64,000 bases of DNA from an uncultured Acetatifactor sp. (GCA_910589655.1 CAJUTJ010000020.1:1-64000), one strand, 5' to 3'. Counted from the first letter of the stretch, positions 25,443-34,511 are shown. A program made the numbers and translations. The notes: generated by a model not told the origin, from the sequence alone.

Positions 25443-25724
25443 TTATCTAACTTTGGACTTCTTCTCGTCTTTACCGTGTCCTCTATAAGTTCTGGTTGCG
25501 ACAAACTCACCGAGCTTGTGGCCGACCATGTCCTCGGTTACATATACAGGAACATGCTTTCTACCGTCATGCACTGCAAATGTATGTCCCACAAAAGAAG
25601 GGAAAATTGTGGAGCGACGGGACCAAGTCTTGATGACCTGCTTCTGTCCTGATGCATTTAAAGCGTCTACTTTCTTTAACAGGCTTTCGTCTGCGAAAGG
25701 TCCTTTTTTAAGTGATCTAGCCAT
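25443..25724 (-). CDS. rpsS: 30S ribosomal protein S19
   Basis: S19 lies in the 30S head and contacts S13. The 93-residue product starts MARSLKKGPFADESLLKKVD and has HTFAVHDGRKHVPVYVTEDM. Standard order after rplB. Confidence 0.98.
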   Translation of the reverse strand: MARSLKKGPFADESLLKKVDALNASGQKQVIKTWSRRSTIFPSFVGHTFAVHDGRKHVPVYVTEDMVGHKLGEFVATRTYRGHGKDEKKSKVR

Positions 25725-25756
25725 TGTCTTTCCTCCTGTTTTTATACAAAAACATA

Positions 25757-26599
25757 TTATTTAATCGCTTTACCGTCACGTCTTCTCACAATCAGCTTAT
25801 TGGAAGCCTTCTTTGCTTTACGTGTCTTCAGACCCAAAGCAGGCTTGCCCCAAGGAGTGCTGGGACCGGGACGTCCGATACCGGTCTTGCCTTCACCACC
25901 GCCGTGAGGATGGTCGTTAGGGTTCATAACAGAACCGCGCACCGTAGGGCGGATGCCCATATGACGCTTACGTCCTGCCTTACCGATTTTGACAAGGTTG
26001 TGATCTGCATTGCCTACAACGCCGATGGTAGCGCGGCATACGAGAGGAACCATTCTCATCTCGCCGGAGGGAAGACGAAGCGTTGCATACTTGCCTTCCT
26101 TTGCCATCAGCTGCGCGCTGTTGCCTGCGGAACGAACCAGCTGGCCGCCCTTTCCGGGATACAGCTCGATATTGTGTATCTGAGTACCTACGGGAATCTC
26201 CGACAAAGGAAGACAATTTCCCAATCTAACCTCAGCCTCGGGGCCGTTCATAACAGTCATTCCGTCTGTCAGGCCTTCCGGAGCAATGATATATGCCTTT
26301 TGACCGTCCACATAGCAAATCAATGCAATGTTGGCAGATCTGTTGGGATCATATTCAATACCGATTACGTTAGCGGGAATCCCGTCCTTCCTTCTCTTGA
26401 AATCAATAATTCTGTACTTTCTTCTGGAGCCGCCGCCATGGTGTCTCACTGTGATCTTACCCTGATTGTTACGGCCGGCGTTCTTCTTCAGAGAAGTACA
26501 GAGACTCTTCTCGGGAGTCTTCTTAGTGATTTCAGAGAAATCGGAACCGGTCATATTTCTTCTGGAGGGTGTATAGGGATTGTATGTCTTAATACCCAT
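25757..26599 (-). CDS. rplB: 50S ribosomal protein L2
   Basis: L2 is essential for subunit joining and peptidyl transfer. The 280-residue product starts MGIKTYNPYTPSRRNMTGSD and has the signature GGGEGKTGIGRPGPSTPWGK with the conserved catalytic-site His just before it (NDHPHGG). Confidence 0.98.
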   Translation of the reverse strand: MGIKTYNPYTPSRRNMTGSDFSEITKKTPEKSLCTSLKKNAGRNNQGKITVRHHGGGSRRKYRIIDFKRRKDGIPANVIGIEYDPNRSANIALICYVDGQKAYIIAPEGLTDGMTVMNGPEAEVRLGNCLPLSEIPVGTQIHNIELYPGKGGQLVRSAGNSAQLMAKEGKYATLRLPSGEMRMVPLVCRATIGVVGNADHNLVKIGKAGRKRHMGIRPTVRGSVMNPNDHPHGGGEGKTGIGRPGPSTPWGKPALGLKTRKAKKASNKLIVRRRDGKAIK

Positions 26600-26710
26600 T
26601 GTTTTATCTCCTTATCTCATCAATTTTGCGCAGCCCGCTCTATCAGGCCGCATACATAGTGCCGAACGAACCATAAAGTTCCTTCTGATACAAAGTACGG
26701 ATAGATGGAT

Positions 26711-27010
26711 TTACAGCCCCGTAAAGAGCTCGATATCCTTGCTGTCTTCCGTCAATGTCACAATAGCCTTCTTGGTCTTGGCAGTCTTTCCCACAACCAT
26801 ACCGCGTCTCTTTTTCTTGCCGTCATAGTTCATGGTGTTGACTCTCTTTACCTTGGCGCCGTCGAACATCTTCTCGACAGCTTCCTTAATCATGGATTTA
26901 TTCGCCTCCGTATGAACCAGAAAAGTATATTTCTTTTCGCCCATACCAGCCATACTCTTCTCGGTGATAACCGGTTTGAGGATTACGTCATAGTATTTAA
27001 TGTCTGCCAT
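26711..27010 (-). CDS. rplW: 50S ribosomal protein L23
   Basis: L23 is the trigger-factor and SRP docking protein at the tunnel exit. The 99-residue product has DVILKPVITEKSM and KVKRVNTMNYDGKKKRRG. Its ATG overlaps the rplD stop by 1 bp. A 111-bp gap without recognisable features separates it from rplB. Confidence 0.98.
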   Translation of the reverse strand: MADIKYYDVILKPVITEKSMAGMGEKKYTFLVHTEANKSMIKEAVEKMFDGAKVKRVNTMNYDGKKKRRGMVVGKTAKTKKAIVTLTEDSKDIELFTGL

Positions 27011-27630
27011 TATGCGTACACCTCCTCGATCTTAGCAACGGCATCCTTGGTCAGAACCACCGTCTTAGCTTTCATGATGTCATATACATTGATTTGATTT
27101 ACCAGCGTGGTATCCACATCCGGTAAATTTCTTGCGGACATCACCACATTGGTATCGTTATCGGTGATAACCACCAGTCCCTTCTGAACCTTCAGGTTAT
27201 TCATTACCGCAACAAATTTCTTCGTCTTAATCTCGTCAAACTTCAGTTCGTCAACTACAATCAGCTTGCTGTCCTGTACCTTACTGGTAAGCGCGGATTT
27301 CAGCGCCGCTCTCTTTTCCTTCTTGTTCATCTTAAAGGAATAGTCTCTGGGGACGGGAGCAAATACGACACCGCCGCCGGTCCACTGGGGAGATCTGGTT
27401 GACCCCTGTCTTGCATGACCGGTTCCCTTCTGTCTCCAAGGCTTTCTTCCGCCGCCGGATACCTCAGAGCGTGTTTTTGCTTTCTGGGTTCCCTGACGCT
27501 TATTTGCAAGCTGCTGTACAACTGCCATGTGTACCAGATGTTCATTTACCTTCACACCGAATACCGCATCGTTTAATTCGATTGTACCGACTTCCTTGCC
27601 TTCCATATTATAAACAGATACGTTTGCCAT
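27010..27630 (-). CDS. rplD: 50S ribosomal protein L4
   Basis: L4 has a globular domain and a long loop lining the tunnel. The 206-residue product has the loop signature GRKPWRQKGTGHARQGSTRS. In some bacteria L4 autoregulates the S10 operon; whether that applies here is unknown. Confidence 0.98.
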   Translation of the reverse strand: MANVSVYNMEGKEVGTIELNDAVFGVKVNEHLVHMAVVQQLANKRQGTQKAKTRSEVSGGGRKPWRQKGTGHARQGSTRSPQWTGGGVVFAPVPRDYSFKMNKKEKRAALKSALTSKVQDSKLIVVDELKFDEIKTKKFVAVMNNLKVQKGLVVITDNDTNVVMSARNLPDVDTTLVNQINVYDIMKAKTVVLTKDAVAKIEEVYA

Positions 27631-27656
27631 TTGATTGATCCTCCTTTCGCACTAAA

Positions 27657-28340
27657 CTATCTTTGAACCTTAACGGTCTCTTTGATGGTTACTAATGCCT
27701 TCTTGGGTCCGGGTACCGCACCCTTTACCAACAGCAGGTTTTTCTCGGCATCCACCCTTACAACCTCAAGATTCTGGACAGTTACCTTTACACAGCCCAT
27801 GTGACCGGGCATTCCCTTGCCTTTAAACACGCGGCTGGGGGAGGAACATGCACCGTTGGAACCCTGATGGCGATGGAACTTGGAACCGTGCTTCATAGGT
27901 CCTCTGTGCTGTCCGTGTCTCTTGATTGCACCTTGGAAACCTTTTCCTTTGGAGATGGCAGAAGCGTCAATCTTATCGCCCTGAGCAAAAATGTCAGCCT
28001 TAATCTCCGCACCCAAAGTATACTCGTCAGCGTTCTCAAACTTGAATTCTCTTACATATCTCTTAGAGCTTACGCCGGCCTTCTTGAAATGACCCTGCTC
28101 AGCTTTGTTTGCTCCATGTCTGTGGATAACTTCCTTATTGCCCTTTGCATCCTTATTGATAATTCTGTCTTTCTTATCAACAAAGCCTACCTGTACCGCG
28201 CTGTATCCGTCATTCTCCGGAGTCTTGATCTGTGTCACCACACAAGGTCCTGCCTGAAGAACGGTTACGGGGATCAGGCTGCCGTCTTCGTTGAAGATCT
28301 GGGTCATGCCAATCTTTGTTGCCAAAATTGCTTTCTTCAT
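27657..28340 (-). CDS. rplC: 50S ribosomal protein L3
   Basis: L3 reaches the peptidyl-transferase centre. The 227-residue product starts MKKAILATKIGMTQIFNEDG and has the tip region HGSKFHRHQGSNGACSSPSR. It is slightly longer than the common 205-215 residues. Confidence 0.98.
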   Translation of the reverse strand: MKKAILATKIGMTQIFNEDGSLIPVTVLQAGPCVVTQIKTPENDGYSAVQVGFVDKKDRIINKDAKGNKEVIHRHGANKAEQGHFKKAGVSSKRYVREFKFENADEYTLGAEIKADIFAQGDKIDASAISKGKGFQGAIKRHGQHRGPMKHGSKFHRHQGSNGACSSPSRVFKGKGMPGHMGCVKVTVQNLEVVRVDAEKNLLLVKGAVPGPKKALVTIKETVKVQR

Positions 28341-28439
28341 ATTTCCTCTCTTTCTGTCCTTTCGGACGATCTACATAGCGGACCACGCTTATGGATACGT
28401 TGCGATTTGCGTGTTCTTACGTCTAAGTAGAGGTTTTAA

Positions 28440-28757
28440 TTACTTTGTTTTCATTTTGATGTCGATATATACACCTGCGGGCATTTCCAGTCTCTGCAAT
28501 GCATCCACCGTCTTCTGGGTAGGTGTAATGATATCAATCAGTCTCTTATGGGTTCTCTGCTCGAACTGCTCTCTGGAATCCTTATACTTGTGTACCGCTC
28601 TCAGAATGGTAATAACCTCTTTCTTGGTAGGCAGGGGCACAGGGCCGCTCACCTCGGATCCGGTCTTCTTCACAGTTTCGATAATTTTCTTGGCAGATGC
28701 ATCAACAAGCTGATGCTCATAAGCCTTCAGGGTAATCCTCATTACTTGACTTGCCAT
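28440..28757 (-). CDS. rpsJ: 30S ribosomal protein S10
   Basis: S10 (NusE) works in the 30S head and in transcription antitermination. The 105-residue product has RITLKAYEHQLVDASAKKI and the signature PTKKEVITILRAVHKYKDSR. It is the first gene of the operon; GGAGG lies upstream and is preceded by a leader of about 290 nt. Confidence 0.98.
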   Translation of the reverse strand: MASQVMRITLKAYEHQLVDASAKKIIETVKKTGSEVSGPVPLPTKKEVITILRAVHKYKDSREQFEQRTHKRLIDIITPTQKTVDALQRLEMPAGVYIDIKMKTK

Positions 28758-29045
28758 AAAAAAAGTCGCCTCCTTTTCGCACTTTTAACGAAATGAAAAT
28801 TTTCATTTTCATTGTAGTACGACAAGCGGTGACTGTACACTCTCCCGTGTGTGTCCTGTGCCTTTACGCAACGCAATTCTTTCCGGCCTAAGGACTTTCA
28901 CGTCGTTTCCGTAGATTTCTACAGACTCAAATTTGGTACAGTGACTTGTCGTCAGTTTTCTAACTTGACATTCGCTCTGCGGAAAACCTGCTTACCATTG
29001 CTGATAAGCAGCAACCTCACGCTTCACAGCTATCATGCCACAGCA
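28758..29045 (-). ncRNA. Structured 5' leader of the S10 operon (candidate r-leader)
   Basis: The predicted transcript start is near 29045 and the rpsJ ATG at 28757. A long-range stem pairs 28936-28952 with 28819-28838 (ACGACAAG/CTTGTCGT and CTGTAC/GTACAG with a small internal loop), enclosing about 100 nt that include GTAG/CTAC and ACGTGAAAGT-type small hairpins. Upstream of it, CTGCTTA pairs with TAAGCAG. S10-operon leaders have been proposed in Clostridia; I infer this belongs to that type, but the match is not verified. Confidence 0.55.
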
Positions 29046-29051
29046 AGGATT

Positions 29052-29080
29052 AGTATACATGGTGAAAGTCCTTTTGGCAA
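29052..29080 (-). promoter_or_regulatory. Sigma-A promoter of the S10 operon
   Basis: TTGCCA (29075-29080), 17 bp, TATACT (29052-29057), reading into the leader of rpsJ. It lies about 40 bp from the edge of family A copy A5. Confidence 0.75.
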
Positions 29081-29119
29081 GGGCTTTTTTAAAATTATTG
29101 TATTTTTTTTAGTACATTA

Positions 29120-29260
29120 GTAACAGTTCAGACAGCCCCTCCCGCGAAGTCAAAATCGCGTCCCTGTGCGATTTTGCGAGACATGCGGGTGCCAAAACGC
29201 ATTCTTTCCGCGTTTTGTGTGCATTCTCGTAACGGTTCAGTGCCCTGTCTGAACTGTTAC
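29120..29260 (-). mobile_element. Family A MITE-like repeat, copy A5, at a stop codon
   Basis: A 141-bp element with perfect 16-bp terminal inverted repeats (GTAACAGTTCAGACAG and its complement) is flanked by a perfect 8-bp duplication GTACATTA (29112-29119 and 29261-29268). It has internal inverted repeats (AAAATCGC/GCGATTTT; CAAAACGC/GCGTTTTG). It lies over the 3' end of the lipoprotein gene and supplies that gene's current last seven codons and stop. Terminal GTAA with an 8-bp duplication is the pattern described for IS66-family elements; descent from such an element is an inference. Confidence 0.92.
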
Positions 29261-31444
29261 GTACATTATTTCATCAAGATAGAGCTGCACTCTGTTTTGA
29301 ATGATTTCCGCCGTTTCCGATGCCGTCCGGCGTCCTGCGAAATATTCATCGCTTTCTTCCAATACAATATCGTATAAGGGATCAAAAATGCGGTAGGGAT
29401 GCAGATGAGCATTCTCCGCTAATTTCCGCAACGCTCTCTTTTCCTCTTCCGTTAAGGACGAGCGTTCTCCTTTTTCATCATACGCTTCGGAAATATAATT
29501 GTCAAATGCATCCTCCCTGACCGGGAACACGCTCATGGAGCTTTGGCTCCAGTTCTGCACATCTTCGGACAGCAGATATTCCAAAAAATCCCATGCGCCT
29601 TCTTTTTGTCCGGAACCGCTGTTCATCCCAAGAATCATAAACTGGCTGAACCCATGATACTGTCCTTCTTGGGAAGGATATCCCACCCACTGGCATTCCT
29701 GTCCCAGCGCCTGTTGTACACGATAGTATGATTCTACGCTGCGAACCGTATTTTGACAGAGCAGTATTTCATCTGCCAATAACCGTTCCCAAGTTTCCGT
29801 ATCTTTATATTCTCCAACCCTTGTTCCGTGATCTTGTCTTCTGTTGATCGCCTCCAGCAATTCCGCAAACGTTCCATCGGTAAAATCACATGTCCCCGAT
29901 TCCGGATTACAAAACAGTTCCATATTGGCATAAAGTGCATATTCCAGCAATGCCCGCTCCGTATGACTTCCCCGGTAAAAGAATACGGAGGACTCTCTCT
30001 GTTCATCCAAAAGCCGCATAAACTCCTCTATATCCCAATCTTTATTTTTCAGATTATCTTTTTTTATTAAATAACTATCCAGCCCAAACCATGGAATCAC
30101 AAAACAAAGCTCTTTTCCATAAATTCCTGCATCCCATATAGAATCAAGAATATCTTTTTTATTTACAACAGCGCTCTTTTTGAAATAAGGAGACAAATCT
30201 TCAAAAAAGCCTTTATCTGCCAGCAATTCTACCGGCACGCTCCGGACATCTATTAAATCAGGCGCATTTCCGTCCAAGATATCCTTTGTAAATTCATCCA
30301 AAAAATTTCCATACCGGCCCAAATAGGAAAAGTACTCCACTATTTCAACCTTCCACTCCTTACTCTGCCGGTTAAACCGTGTTACAAATTGCTGCATGGA
30401 TTCCGCGGATAAATCCGGAGTAGTTCCTAAAGTAATCGTTTTCTTTTCGGGAAGCAGTTTTTTATCTTCATATAGAATCGCCGCATACTCACTACACCCA
30501 AACCATGTGTCCCGTAAGAGAAGACCTTCGACACCCTGTTCGGAAGTATTTACCGCTATAACCTCTGTTCCTTCTATAGAAACATATGTATCGTCCAAAT
30601 ATAGTAAAGCGCTTTTTTCCCCGGAATTAAAATTCCATTCCCATATGATGCCGTTATCAATATAGATCATACTGTTTCCGCTTCCGCTCTGTAGAAAGGG
30701 CATTGCATTGCCGGCCAGTGTAATCAGGCTCTCCTCTTCCGGTTTTCCCGTATCCAAATCAACAGGGACGCATTCTAAGACCATACCGCGGCCGCTGTCA
30801 TTCCGCGCCAGATAACACGCCGTCAAAATATTATCTCCCGTTGCCAGCAATCCGGACAAAGTCCCTTTTTCTAAATTTATCAGTTTCCTAAAGTTTCCTT
30901 CCTCATCGAACAAATAGATTTTCCCCAAATCATCATATAAACAAATACGTCCTTCTCCATCCGCAATACCTCCCAGAATGAAATCAGGACGGGCGCCCGC
31001 AATTTGCGACAAATCTACATCCGTCTCCCACAGCAGAGTATTTTCGGCATCATATTTTCGGAGCAGATAAGACTCTTTACCGGACAGACCGGCCCACAAG
31101 TAAATATTACACTCCGAGTCTGCCAGAAGGAACCTGACGGATAAATTTTCGTCTCCATATACACCTTGTAATATTTTCTTGCCTCCGGACAAATCCATGC
31201 GGTATAAAGAAGCTTCCATAACTTGGTATTCCGGTTTCCAGTCCCGTGTAACAAAATAAAAAGCAGAAGAATCCGTCCGAAGCATTTCTGCCTCGGACAG
31301 ATCAACCGCCAGATTTGTAAACTGTGCCACCGGGACAAGCTCGCCGGAAATATCCGTATCGTCTCTTAGAGCTTCCGGAATTTCACCGCAGCCGCATAAT
31401 AACAGCAACACCAGCGCTATTCCGATGCAAATCTTCTTTCTCAT
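29237..31444 (-). CDS. Lipoprotein with C-terminal solute-binding protein family 1 domain
   Basis: The 735-residue protein starts with a lipoprotein signal (MRKKICIGIALVLLLLCGCG; lipobox LLCGC). Residues about 35-335 look like a beta-propeller-like repeat region (recurrent strands such as SLYRMDLSGG, YLLRKYDAEN, KIYLFDEEGN). The C-terminal 380 residues resemble extracellular sugar-binding proteins (KKTITLGTTPDLSAESMQQF, then FVIPWFGLDSYLIKKDNL and GAWDFLEYLLSEDVQ). No permease genes are adjacent, so it may act as a sensor or orphan binding protein. A small secreted protein precedes it by 26 bp. The last residues, VTVQTGH, come from the inserted repeat A5. Confidence 0.8.
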   Translation of the reverse strand: MRKKICIGIALVLLLLCGCGEIPEALRDDTDISGELVPVAQFTNLAVDLSEAEMLRTDSSAFYFVTRDWKPEYQVMEASLYRMDLSGGKKILQGVYGDENLSVRFLLADSECNIYLWAGLSGKESYLLRKYDAENTLLWETDVDLSQIAGARPDFILGGIADGEGRICLYDDLGKIYLFDEEGNFRKLINLEKGTLSGLLATGDNILTACYLARNDSGRGMVLECVPVDLDTGKPEEESLITLAGNAMPFLQSGSGNSMIYIDNGIIWEWNFNSGEKSALLYLDDTYVSIEGTEVIAVNTSEQGVEGLLLRDTWFGCSEYAAILYEDKKLLPEKKTITLGTTPDLSAESMQQFVTRFNRQSKEWKVEIVEYFSYLGRYGNFLDEFTKDILDGNAPDLIDVRSVPVELLADKGFFEDLSPYFKKSAVVNKKDILDSIWDAGIYGKELCFVIPWFGLDSYLIKKDNLKNKDWDIEEFMRLLDEQRESSVFFYRGSHTERALLEYALYANMELFCNPESGTCDFTDGTFAELLEAINRRQDHGTRVGEYKDTETWERLLADEILLCQNTVRSVESYYRVQQALGQECQWVGYPSQEGQYHGFSQFMILGMNSGSGQKEGAWDFLEYLLSEDVQNWSQSSMSVFPVREDAFDNYISEAYDEKGERSSLTEEEKRALRKLAENAHLHPYRIFDPLYDIVLEESDEYFAGRRTASETAEIIQNRVQLYLDEIMYVTVQTGH

Positions 31445-31470
31445 GCTTTCCGTACTCTTCCTCTGAATCT

Positions 31471-31803
31471 TTATTCATTGTCATAGCCGTGGCATTCTTC
31501 CGCGTATGTGGTATACATATTATGCCAGCCTTGTTCATATTCACAATAAGTACAATGCACTTTAAATTGGTGGTCCGTGCCGACTATCGTATCTATACCG
31601 TTATCATAATGTGAGCATTTTCCGACTTGTGCCAGCCATTCAACGTTTTGGTATTCGTAAATCAATTGACCTCGTTCACAATTCCCGCAGACTTCCGACA
31701 ACGGCATAATACCGTGGTTGTTTGCATATACCGGTATTCCTGCATACAAAAGTGCTATTATCCCCAATCCCAATACTGTTGTTCTCTTAAAGCATTTTCT
31801 CAT
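31471..31803 (-). CDS. Small secreted Cys/His-rich protein of unknown function
   Basis: The 110-residue product from ATG 31803 (GGAGA upstream) has a signal peptide ending near VYA, then a mature part with CGNC, CSHY, HCTYC and CHGY that could bind metal or form disulfides. I do not recognise a named family. It is the first gene of a two-gene unit with the lipoprotein. Confidence 0.7.
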   Translation of the reverse strand: MRKCFKRTTVLGLGIIALLYAGIPVYANNHGIMPLSEVCGNCERGQLIYEYQNVEWLAQVGKCSHYDNGIDTIVGTDHQFKVHCTYCEYEQGWHNMYTTYAEECHGYDNE

Positions 31804-31845
31804 AAGTGTCTCCTTTCCCGACCTTGTTATTCTGGTTACATATAA

Positions 31846-31874
31846 ACTATAGCACAATCACCTTATATAGTCAA
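31846..31874 (-). promoter_or_regulatory. Sigma-A promoter of the secreted protein/lipoprotein unit
   Basis: TTGACT (31869-31874), 17 bp, TATAGT (31846-31851). Confidence 0.75.
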
Positions 31875-31914
31875 CATTATATAATTATACTATTTATATT
31901 CCATAATCCGTTTG

Positions 31915-32012
31915 ATTGCTTTTCACACCCACGCCACCGTGAGGCGTTGTCACGCGCTTTTTGCGTGTTCAAATCCAAGCGATTAGAATAATTGCTTGGA
32001 CAGCCCTGCGAG
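31915..32012 (-). mobile_element. Family A repeat, truncated copy A6
   Basis: The element starts, in plus-strand reading, ATTGCTTTTCACACCCACGCC, followed by the CACGC/GCGTG hairpin and the CCAAGCGATTA/TAATTGCTTGG palindrome, then stops at CAGCCCTGCGAG. The other half is missing. The remainder of 31858-32208 holds a promoter and nothing coding. Confidence 0.65.
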
Positions 32013-32071
32013 AAGATATTTATGCCTATTATTGACCGTTGTTTATGAGCAATAAATATTCCTTTTTTACA

Positions 32072-32100
32072 TTGCTTACAGAACTGTTCTAGTGTATATT
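32072..32100 (+). promoter_or_regulatory. Promoter of the methyltransferase gene
   Basis: TTGCTT (32072-32077), 17 bp, TATATT (32095-32100). Confidence 0.6.
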
Positions 32101-32208
32101 AATGATGTACGGTTAGTTTTATTTTTATTACCATGGCAGATATAGGGCTATTCTCCATGACGTATCTGCTTATATTTAGCTTATATTTAGAAGAAAGGAA
32201 TTCCTATT

Positions 32209-33150
32209 ATGTGGATTGCAGATAACTGGAAAGACTATGAAGTTCTGGATGCCTCCTGCGGGGAAAAGCTGGAGCGGTGGGGCGATTATATACTGGTACG
32301 CCCGGATCCTCAAGTCATATGGAACACTCCCCATGAGCACAAAAGCTGGAAAGAAAAAAACGGGCATTATCACAGAAGTGCCAAGGGAGGCGGAGAATGG
32401 GAATTTTTTAAATTACCCGACGAGTGGACTGTCCGGTATCCCCTTCCTTGTCTGGCGGCACCTCTTCCCCACTCCACAGAGAAACGCCGCATCGCTGCCA
32501 CAGCGGCAAAAGCCTTGACCTTCCATTTAAAGCCTTTCAGCTTTAAGCATACCGGACTCTTTCCGGAACAGGCCGTCAACTGGAACTGGTTCTCCGATCT
32601 GCTTGCAAACGCCCAAAGACCTGCGGACAAGCCATTAAAGGTGCTGAATCTCTTCGCCTACACAGGAGGTGCCACTCTGGCCGCCGCTGCGGCAGGCGCT
32701 TCCGTGACTCATGTGGACGCATCCAAAGGAATGGTGGGCTGGGCAAAGGAAAATGCCGCAGACTCCGGTTTGGGCGACGCGCCCATACGCTGGCTGGTGG
32801 ATGATTGTGTAAAGTTTGCTGAGCGGGAAATCCGCCGGGGGAATAAGTATGACGGCATTATAATGGATCCGCCATCCTATGGCAGAGGACCCAAAGGAGA
32901 AATTTGGAAAATCGAAGAAAGCATTTGGCCCTTTATCGAGTTAACCGCACAGCTCCTCTCCAAGGATGCCTTATTCTTTCTGGTCAATTCTTACACCACC
33001 GGTCTGCAGCCTGCTGTTCTGTCCTATATGATGAACACCGCCATCGTAAAACGCCATGGGGGAAAAGTGGACGCAGACGAAATCGGACTTCCGGTAACCG
33101 AATCGGGACTGGTTCTTCCCTGCGGTGCCTCCGGCAGATGGAGCAGGTAA
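32209..33150 (+). CDS. Class I SAM-dependent methyltransferase (RlmI/RlmK-like)
   Basis: The 313-residue protein has the SAM-binding motif LNLFAYTGGATLAAAAAGAS, the acidic residue in VTHVDASKGM, and the DPPSYGRG motif typical of RNA/protein amino-group or cytosine methyltransferases. The domain arrangement resembles the C-terminal catalytic part of RlmI/RlmK, but the PUA domain is not visible. An rRNA target is likely but not proven. It has its own promoter and terminator. Confidence 0.8.
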   Translation: MWIADNWKDYEVLDASCGEKLERWGDYILVRPDPQVIWNTPHEHKSWKEKNGHYHRSAKGGGEWEFFKLPDEWTVRYPLPCLAAPLPHSTEKRRIAATAAKALTFHLKPFSFKHTGLFPEQAVNWNWFSDLLANAQRPADKPLKVLNLFAYTGGATLAAAAAGASVTHVDASKGMVGWAKENAADSGLGDAPIRWLVDDCVKFAEREIRRGNKYDGIIMDPPSYGRGPKGEIWKIEESIWPFIELTAQLLSKDALFFLVNSYTTGLQPAVLSYMMNTAIVKRHGGKVDADEIGLPVTESGLVLPCGASGRWSR

Positions 33151-33209
33151 AACCAAGGCGTCCGTCTCCCTCCCAAACCGTCACTGAAACACAGATTTTC
33201 CATGATGAG

Positions 33210-33237
33210 AGAATGCCCCCACGCTGGGCATTCTTTT
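33210..33237 (+). terminator. Terminator after the methyltransferase gene
   Basis: A perfect 9-bp stem AGAATGCCC/GGGCATTCT with a 7-nt loop is followed by TTTT. Confidence 0.8.
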
Positions 33238-33285
33238 GCATATAAGCATCCGAAACAGGCCAAAAACAACGGAAATATGCCGATT

Positions 33286-33303
33286 TCTTAACACTATCTT
33301 AAC
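33286..33303 (+). promoter_or_regulatory. Direct-repeat operator upstream of the two-component genes
   Basis: TCTTAAC occurs twice (33286-33292 and 33297-33303) with an 11-bp pitch, the layout bound by OmpR/PhoB-class regulators. It lies 10 bp upstream of the -35 box, so activation by the downstream regulator itself is plausible. Confidence 0.55.
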
Positions 33304-33312
33304 GCCGATTTG

Positions 33313-33341
33313 TTGATATCAAGAGTGAAAATCTTTATAAT
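33313..33341 (+). promoter_or_regulatory. Sigma-A promoter of the two-component pair
   Basis: TTGATA (33313-33318), 17 bp, TATAAT (33336-33341). Confidence 0.75.
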
Positions 33342-33377
33342 GAGAACATATTAATATGATGAACGGAGAGGTTGTTT

Positions 33378-34511
33378 ATGCTTACCCAAAAACTAAATCT
33401 ACTTCCTTCATATCAAAAGCATGTTTTCAGTCTGATCACCCTGATTCTCTGTATGGCTGCTGCCATGGGTCTTTCTTACGCCTATAACAGCTTGACCTAC
33501 AGGAATTCTGTCAACGTCACTCTGATTTTCACCTTCTTTCTGATTATTGTGTCCTGCGTAACCGTAGGGTATTTATATGGTATTCTATTTTCTTTGTTTG
33601 CTATGCTCTACTTTTTTCACCACAATCTTCTCATTTCCGATTATTCCATTACTTTTATTTGTATGCTGGCAATCACAATCTTTGTCAGCACTCTTTCTTC
33701 CCATCTGACGCTTCAGGCAAATATGATCGCCGACAGAGAAAAGCAGCTCACCGAAGCCGAAATGGAAAAGATGCGCGCCAATCTGCTCCGCGCCATATCC
33801 CACGATCTTCGGACTCCCCTCACAGGCATCATCGGAAACAGCGCCGCTTTTCTGGAAAACCAAGATCATCTGTCAGAGAAGGAGAAGAGAAACATTGTCA
33901 CAAATATATATAACGATTCCAACTGGCTCATCAACATGGTTGAAAATCTGCTTATGGTCACACGTATCAGAAATCAGGATCTACGCATCAGCACCAGTGA
34001 GGAATCTATTGAGGAGGTGGTCGCGGAAGCGCTGCTAAAAATGGAAAATCGTCATCCGGAATGCGTTATACATGCAAAAATCCCCGACGAACTCATTATG
34101 CTGCCCATGGATGCCGTTTTGATTGAGCAGGTCACAATCAATCTGTTGGAGAATGCATTGCATCACTCTAAAAGCAGTGATCCCATTGATTTTATCGTGA
34201 AGGATCTGGGTAAAGAGGTCAGCTTTACGGTCAAAGATTATGGTGTAGGGATTCCCTCAGAGAAATTAAACCATTTATTCGACGGCATGGATTACACGAA
34301 TTCACGGTCCGCAGATACTCATAAAGGAATGGGAATCGGACTTGCAATCTGCAAAACCATCATTACCGCGCATCATGGCACATTGATCGGAAGAAACCAC
34401 AAATGCGGCGCTGAATTTATATTTACACTCCCCAAAACAAAAGAGGAGACTTTTTGCAACAGAAAGGAAATACATAACTATGAACAGCAAAATAAACATT
34501 CTACTTATTGA
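33378..34511 (+). CDS. KdpD-like sensor histidine kinase (DUF4118 membrane domain)
   Basis: The 377-residue kinase starts at ATG 33378 (GGAGAGG upstream). Four membrane segments (about residues 15-115) have the DUF4118 pattern of KdpD. They are followed by a coiled linker, the H-box LLRAISHDLRTPLTGIIGNS, the N-box NLLENALHHSK and G-boxes DYGVGIPSEKL and GMGIGLAICKT. The N-terminal KdpD and universal-stress domains are absent, so it is a short form. No kdpFABC is in the window, so potassium sensing is not established. Confidence 0.88.
   Translation: MLTQKLNLLPSYQKHVFSLITLILCMAAAMGLSYAYNSLTYRNSVNVTLIFTFFLIIVSCVTVGYLYGILFSLFAMLYFFHHNLLISDYSITFICMLAITIFVSTLSSHLTLQANMIADREKQLTEAEMEKMRANLLRAISHDLRTPLTGIIGNSAAFLENQDHLSEKEKRNIVTNIYNDSNWLINMVENLLMVTRIRNQDLRISTSEESIEEVVAEALLKMENRHPECVIHAKIPDELIMLPMDAVLIEQVTINLLENALHHSKSSDPIDFIVKDLGKEVSFTVKDYGVGIPSEKLNHLFDGMDYTNSRSADTHKGMGIGLAICKTIITAHHGTLIGRNHKCGAEFIFTLPKTKEETFCNRKEIHNYEQQNKHSTY

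Noticed and set aside
25724..26659. 311-codon plus-strand frame
   Set aside because: Antisense shadow of rplB.
29061..29095. Plus-strand terminator-like hairpin AAGTCC..GGGCTT with T run
   Set aside because: No plus-strand gene leads into it, and it overlaps the -35 of the S10 promoter; probably coincidental.
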